DNA of 64,000 nucleotides from Carex sylvatica (Eukaryota; Streptophyta; Magnoliopsida; Poales; Cyperaceae): contig CAXKVR010000036.1 of NCBI GenBank assembly GCA_964058845.1, forward strand, positions 124,001 to 188,000, given 5' to 3'. The notes beneath the pieces are model-generated. The model was given only the letters and a program-made list of their open reading frames with translations. It had not been told where the DNA came from and ran no database searches. Of this stretch, positions 59,659 to 64,000 are shown in pieces (the stretch's first letter is position 1; each line of letters opens with the position of its first letter). The position numbers were made by a program, and so were the translations under genes.

Positions 59659-62600
59659 ATTTGGTTCATTTTTAAAATTTTTGTTCTAGTGATGAAAAAC
59701 TTGAAATGCCATGTCACATGTTGACAACAATACCTTGATTGAGATTCTAGGGATAAGTCTAAGAGTTATTTGCTGTAGTCTTTATTTGGTTGGGTTTTGA
59801 TCTGTTTGATTCAAATATTTCAAATTTTCAAAAGAAATTGACTAGGAACCACAAAAAACACGTCCATGTGATTACAAAAAATCCTCTATGATTGATCAAA
59901 TTCAAATTAAGCAGAAACTAGAATGAGAAGGTTTGAACTTTGAACCTTCTCTTTGGTCAGATTGACATCCTAGTGTCACTTTTACTTTCTTCCAAATCCC
60001 ACCAGTATCTTGGTCCGGATCCTCTGAGGTAACTAACCTAAGTTTTGAGTTTAAATCGGATCCGTTTGATCAGAATCCGGAATGTACGAAGTTCTTTATA
60101 TTCGCGCCAATGCAGATCAGACGGTTTATATCTTAACTCAAAATTTTGAGTCGCCGCCTCTCTCGACTTCTCTCAAAATTTCGATCAGTATCTTGCTTTC
60201 CCTTCTTTTGACGTCTCTTCTCGGATCCAAATTGGATCCGTTATGGAAATGACTGCCTAATCTTCCTTCTACAATTCGCACAACCAGTCAAAGTTGTTTG
60301 CATCGGCCTATCAGGATTGTTCTTTACTTTGTGTTTCAAACCCGTTATGGACCCGCTATGGATCCAAACCTAACCATGCCTCTGTCATAGTTGCTTCTCC
60401 ATCATTTTGTCTATTTACTTCTTGATTCAGTAAAAATTATTTTGATTTATAGAAACTAACTTTGCAAATTTTTACGAACAAGTTTTCATGAGATGAATTT
60501 TGATAAAATATAAATTTCGTTAAAATTTCATCAGTTCAATTTGCACCAAAATATTTTCGACATTGGAGAGGTACAAGTTTTAAAATTTTGACTAGAAATT
60601 TTCCAAAAATGTCTCCATCTGGCTATAAATATAGTGATAGACTAATATAACAACAATATTAAATATTAAAAGAAGGGTTTTTCAAATTAATTTTGTTAAT
60701 TTGGGGGCTGTCATTTTATTTTGTTAATAATATAACTAGTTAATGTTTTGTCAATTTTTGTTCAAATTGAAACTGATACATAGTTGTAATACTTCCGAAC
60801 GCAATGTAATTAGATCAAATAATATTACACTTATATTTTCCATGCTTTATCCTGGATCTTTTAATACAACTAAATGAACTTTGATCGCGATCCAACAACA
60901 CCAAAATTTCTTTTTTACCATCTTAAAAAAAAAAATTAATAATTTTTTTTCTTTTGTAAAAGTTTCGGATTTTAGCACTTCCGTAGGTATAACCTAAGAA
61001 AGTGATAAAATCCAAAATTTTGAAAAAAAGAAGAAGTTATTAACTAGATTGTTTATTTATTTTTAACTGGTAAAAAAGGATAAAATATCCTCTTGTAAAC
61101 AAGGCAAGCGGATCGATGCAATCCGTACATTTTAAATCAAAAGACTACAATTTAAAAAGAAAATTAATAATTACAATTTAAAATAAAACAAATACAGATA
61201 CAACAAGATTGTTTAAAAGAAAATTAGTAATTACATTTATTTTTTGCATGTATTTGATGCAATGTTTTGATCCTACAATGATTCCATAGTTTTCACTTTT
61301 AAAAAAAATAAATGATATATTTTGATAGAAAATACTTGAATAAATTAAAGGACAGAGTGATCTCCATATTAAAGGACATGGGTGTTGCAAGTTGGGTCCC
61401 ACTGGCAGAGTCATGGAGTGGGGAGCCAGTATTGTCGACTGTATAGGCTCCAATCCGGATGCTCAGTCCTTATCAGTGCACCTAGACCGCTGAAATCTTG
61501 GCAGGATATTGAAGTTCCTGTACCAGTAAAATTTGAATATCAATTAAGCCTACAATAAAATCTGTTCTTTCCCTCTTTTTTTTCAGTACATAGAGGCCAT
61601 TATCTCCCTGCCCATGTATACTGGTAAGGAGTCCTGAGAGGTATGCTTCTGTCGAATTCTGTTAAATTCAGGGTAATAGAGGTATAGCTCTGATTGACCT
61701 GATACATGTAGCTTAAAAACCAAAAGACAAAGAAATTTAACAAGTGAATGCATTTTTCTATATGATAACTGGTTCAATTTGGAAAAGTTTCTGTTAAATG
61801 GAACTAAACAATGGAAATGCATTTTTCTATATTGTCTGAGGTAACATAATATTTCTGTTAAAATCTGGACCATTTGATCAGAATTCATGCAATTCGGTTC
61901 GAGATTGAAATCACATAACCCTTTTAATATTTGTTTGGATTTTGATCGGACAGTCCATATCTAAACAGAAATATAGTTATGGCACCTTAGATGATATGAA
62001 TTCCACTGGATATCTCCATTTTGTGATTTTTCCAATTGTTTTGACTATATCAAGAGATGGAAATAACATGCTGACTTTCACTGATAGGGATTAATTAAAA
62101 ATATGATGCATGATGAGTTTCAAAAAAGGATAATTATAATATAAACGAATAGGCAATAATTCTTGTTTTTATTTCATTCAGCTCACAGACAATAGATTCA
62201 AAACAGAGCTTCATATAACTAGTGCACTGTATGAAGATAAAACTGCTCCGTCAATATCTTTATCAAGAAAACTAGATATCCTGAAAAAATGTTTTTTTTG
62301 GATAATATGTCTAATGGTTTAATTAGGACAATATATTGAGCCGAGGTTTGACCTGGTAAAAAAAAAAAAAAACACTACAGAGTATGGTTTGGAGAATAGG
62401 CCAATTTCGAGTTGACTCGACTGAGGGGAACGGAATTGGCCGGAGGCTAGCCATTTTTTCCTGAGTTTCCCGGTTGGACGAATTTTGTACAGAAAACTGC
62501 TAAAATTGAAGCTAAACGAAATAATCAATCAAATTTCCACTTAATCTCTTTCTTCTAGAGCAAAATTACAACGTGTTGGTAGTTCAATTGAACCAATTTT

Positions 62601-63356
62601 ACATTTTGCTTAGATAATTAAAGGGATTTGAGGCAGAAAAATAGATGCGACAAGCAACTCAGAAAGAAAGAAGAAGAAGATTAAAGCATTATAAAATTTT
62701 GAAGAGATGGTGGAATCATATGTTTGTATAATTATCACTAAGCTACTAGTTTAAATTGCCAAACATAAAAAGTAGATCAGTTTTATAGTTTTAAGTTGAC
62801 AAACTTTCATGTAGATAAAATAAAATATATGTGGCAAAGATATCCATTGAAGGACAAACCTGTAATAAGAAAAAATGATAACTGCTGGTAAGGTGAGATG
62901 GAGATATGCTGATATTTGGCGCAGTTTTGAAGTTGCAAACATTTTTGTTTTTCTGTACGTACTACCATGGATTTCAAAAAAAATAAAAAATAATTTGAGA
63001 AAACTACGAACCTGAATTACTTTTTATAAATTTTGAACAAACATATGTCGGTTAGAGTGGTGCATAATTAAACCATAGACCCTGCACTTTAGAAATTTTG
63101 CTCATTGGCCCTTTGGAATTGCATGCAGATCTTTTTTGGTTTATGGTTTGCAACCCAGAAAACACTTCAAATTTCCATTTGCAACTTATATTATGTTACC
63201 GTATTTAACTATGTTCTTATCATTTTTTGGTTTCACAGTTTCACATTCAATTGTCAATTATTTAATTGACACTTCTCAAACTTTTTAAATAAACCCCCCC
63301 CCCCCCCCCTCTTCTTGTTCGGGCTTGAGACCGGCTACATCATTTAGATGAGAACG
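59659..63356. other. Intergenic sequence, no gene recognised
   Basis: 59925-59995 read on the minus strand has GGTTCAAAGTTCAAACC, a B-box-like word of a possible SINE. 59995-60260 and 61866-61990 share GACC..TTTGATCAGAAT-type words with rich GGATCC content, likely MITE relics. ATGCATTTTTCTATAT is repeated at 61749 and 61819. A run of about 20 C bases lies at 63293-63311. Short open frames have no family signature. Confidence 0.4.
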
Positions 63357-63546
63357 GAGTAGGTTCAATGGGCATTGGATCTACTTTTGGGTCCAATGAG
63401 CTCCAACACCGTTCGACCCGCATTAAGATCTGTGCACACGAAAATTGAAGCAGGAACACACGGATTTTAAAGCAAATATTAATGCGGATCGAACAGTGAT
63501 TGAGTCCATCGAACCAAAGTAGATCCGATGGACATCAAACCTATTC
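63357..63546. mobile_element. Short inverted-repeat MITE, second copy
   Basis: Left GAGTAGGTTCAATGGGCATT and right mirror ending ACATCAAACCTATTC; interior TTAAGATCTGTGCACACGAAA. Same family as the copy at 30326-30502. Confidence 0.65.
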
Positions 63547-63578
63547 TGAACTCCATTTAGATATAGGCAGAGTTAAAA

Positions 63579-63965
63579 GTTTGAAATGTGTTAGTATCTC
63601 TGAAATTTAAATTTTAAAATAAATGTACAAAGAAACTAATAAATTGGAAACAAGGAGAAATATATACCTTCATGAATAAACCACACTGGCAGTTATCTGT
63701 AGCTCGTACATAGTATTTGTGTAATTACATTTTGCCTTGTCCATAATGTACGCAGTGGGGCTTGCGTAATTTCATCCTCTACTCGATCCTCTGTACTGGT
63801 TTGAAATGTGTTAGTATTTCTGAAAATTGAATTTACGAAGAAAGGTACAAAGAAACTAATAAATTGGAAACAAGAAGAGATATTTACATTGGTATTTGTG
63901 TATTACATTTTGCTTTGTGTTTAATGTAGTGGAGCTTGCGTAATTTCATCCTCTACTCCTCTGGA
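63579..63965 (+). repeat. 220-bp imperfect tandem duplication at the window edge
   Basis: TTGAAATGTGTTAGTAT occurs at 63581 and 63801, followed in both by AAAGAAACTAATAAATTGGA and GCTTGCGTAATTTCATCCTC. Second copy carries small deletions. No coding content recognised. Confidence 0.75.
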
Positions 63966-64000
63966 GTTTCACACCCATGCAACAGCAATGTGGCACTTGT

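Noticed and set aside
61583..61888. 101-codon minus-strand frame
   Set aside because: Contains a short internal duplication (ATGCATTTTTCTATAT) and no domain; composition like flanking non-coding DNA.

Overview
The window looks like nuclear DNA from a flowering plant. It has spliced genes with GT-AG introns, chloroplast/mitochondrial-type nuclear gene families (BCAT, mTERF), and long AT-rich spaces packed with non-autonomous transposons and microsatellites. There is no operon-like packing, Shine-Dalgarno site or bacterial gene. The exact species cannot be fixed from sequence alone; the transposon mix suits many angiosperms.

Only four protein-coding loci could be supported. (1) Minus strand, 2296-4747: eight exons of a branched-chain amino-acid aminotransferase (BCAT). 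It carries two frameshifts and has no recognisable first exon, so it is probably a pseudogene. (2) Plus strand, 30666-32747: a two-exon gene for a 658-residue PB1-domain protein with a long glutamine tract. It is the only locus that looks fully intact. (3) Plus strand, 56551-57486: an open mTERF-family frame that lacks the usual N-terminal part. (4) Plus strand, 58428-59658: the last three exons of an ALKBH9/10-like 2-oxoglutarate/Fe(II) oxygenase, broken by three frameshifts. The genes do not form a pathway; three of the four appear decayed or truncated.

The rest is repeat landscape, and it is unusually legible because many insertions keep target-site duplications (TSDs). I could place five hAT-type elements with 8-bp TSDs (20188-20712, 21646-22311, 28303-29094, 29176-29961, 58079-58247). 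A larger hAT-like element at 38907-41506 contains an exact 105-bp tandem array. Two composite long-TIR elements have 9-bp TSDs (34632-36912, 44703-48233) and a third simple one lies at 14190-14870. There are several tRNA-derived SINEs, two with clear TSDs, and a probable solo LTR (23728-25434). No transposase, reverse transcriptase or integrase frame was seen, so every element here depends on enzymes encoded elsewhere.

The most striking content is a superfamily of roughly 400-bp, almost completely palindromic elements, about 15 copies. Each copy shares a conserved middle box in both arms but carries its own outer and inner arm modules, and the two arms of each copy still match each other. Most copies sit between (TA)n tracts; two in unique sequence show 9- and 10-bp direct flanking repeats. 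Several are nested inside the two composite elements, and one composite contains an 857-bp tandem duplication that doubles a palindrome together with its neighbour. Other structures of note are a 39-bp near-perfect hairpin at 34073-34176 and a 21-bp minisatellite of about 50 units at 54600-55630.
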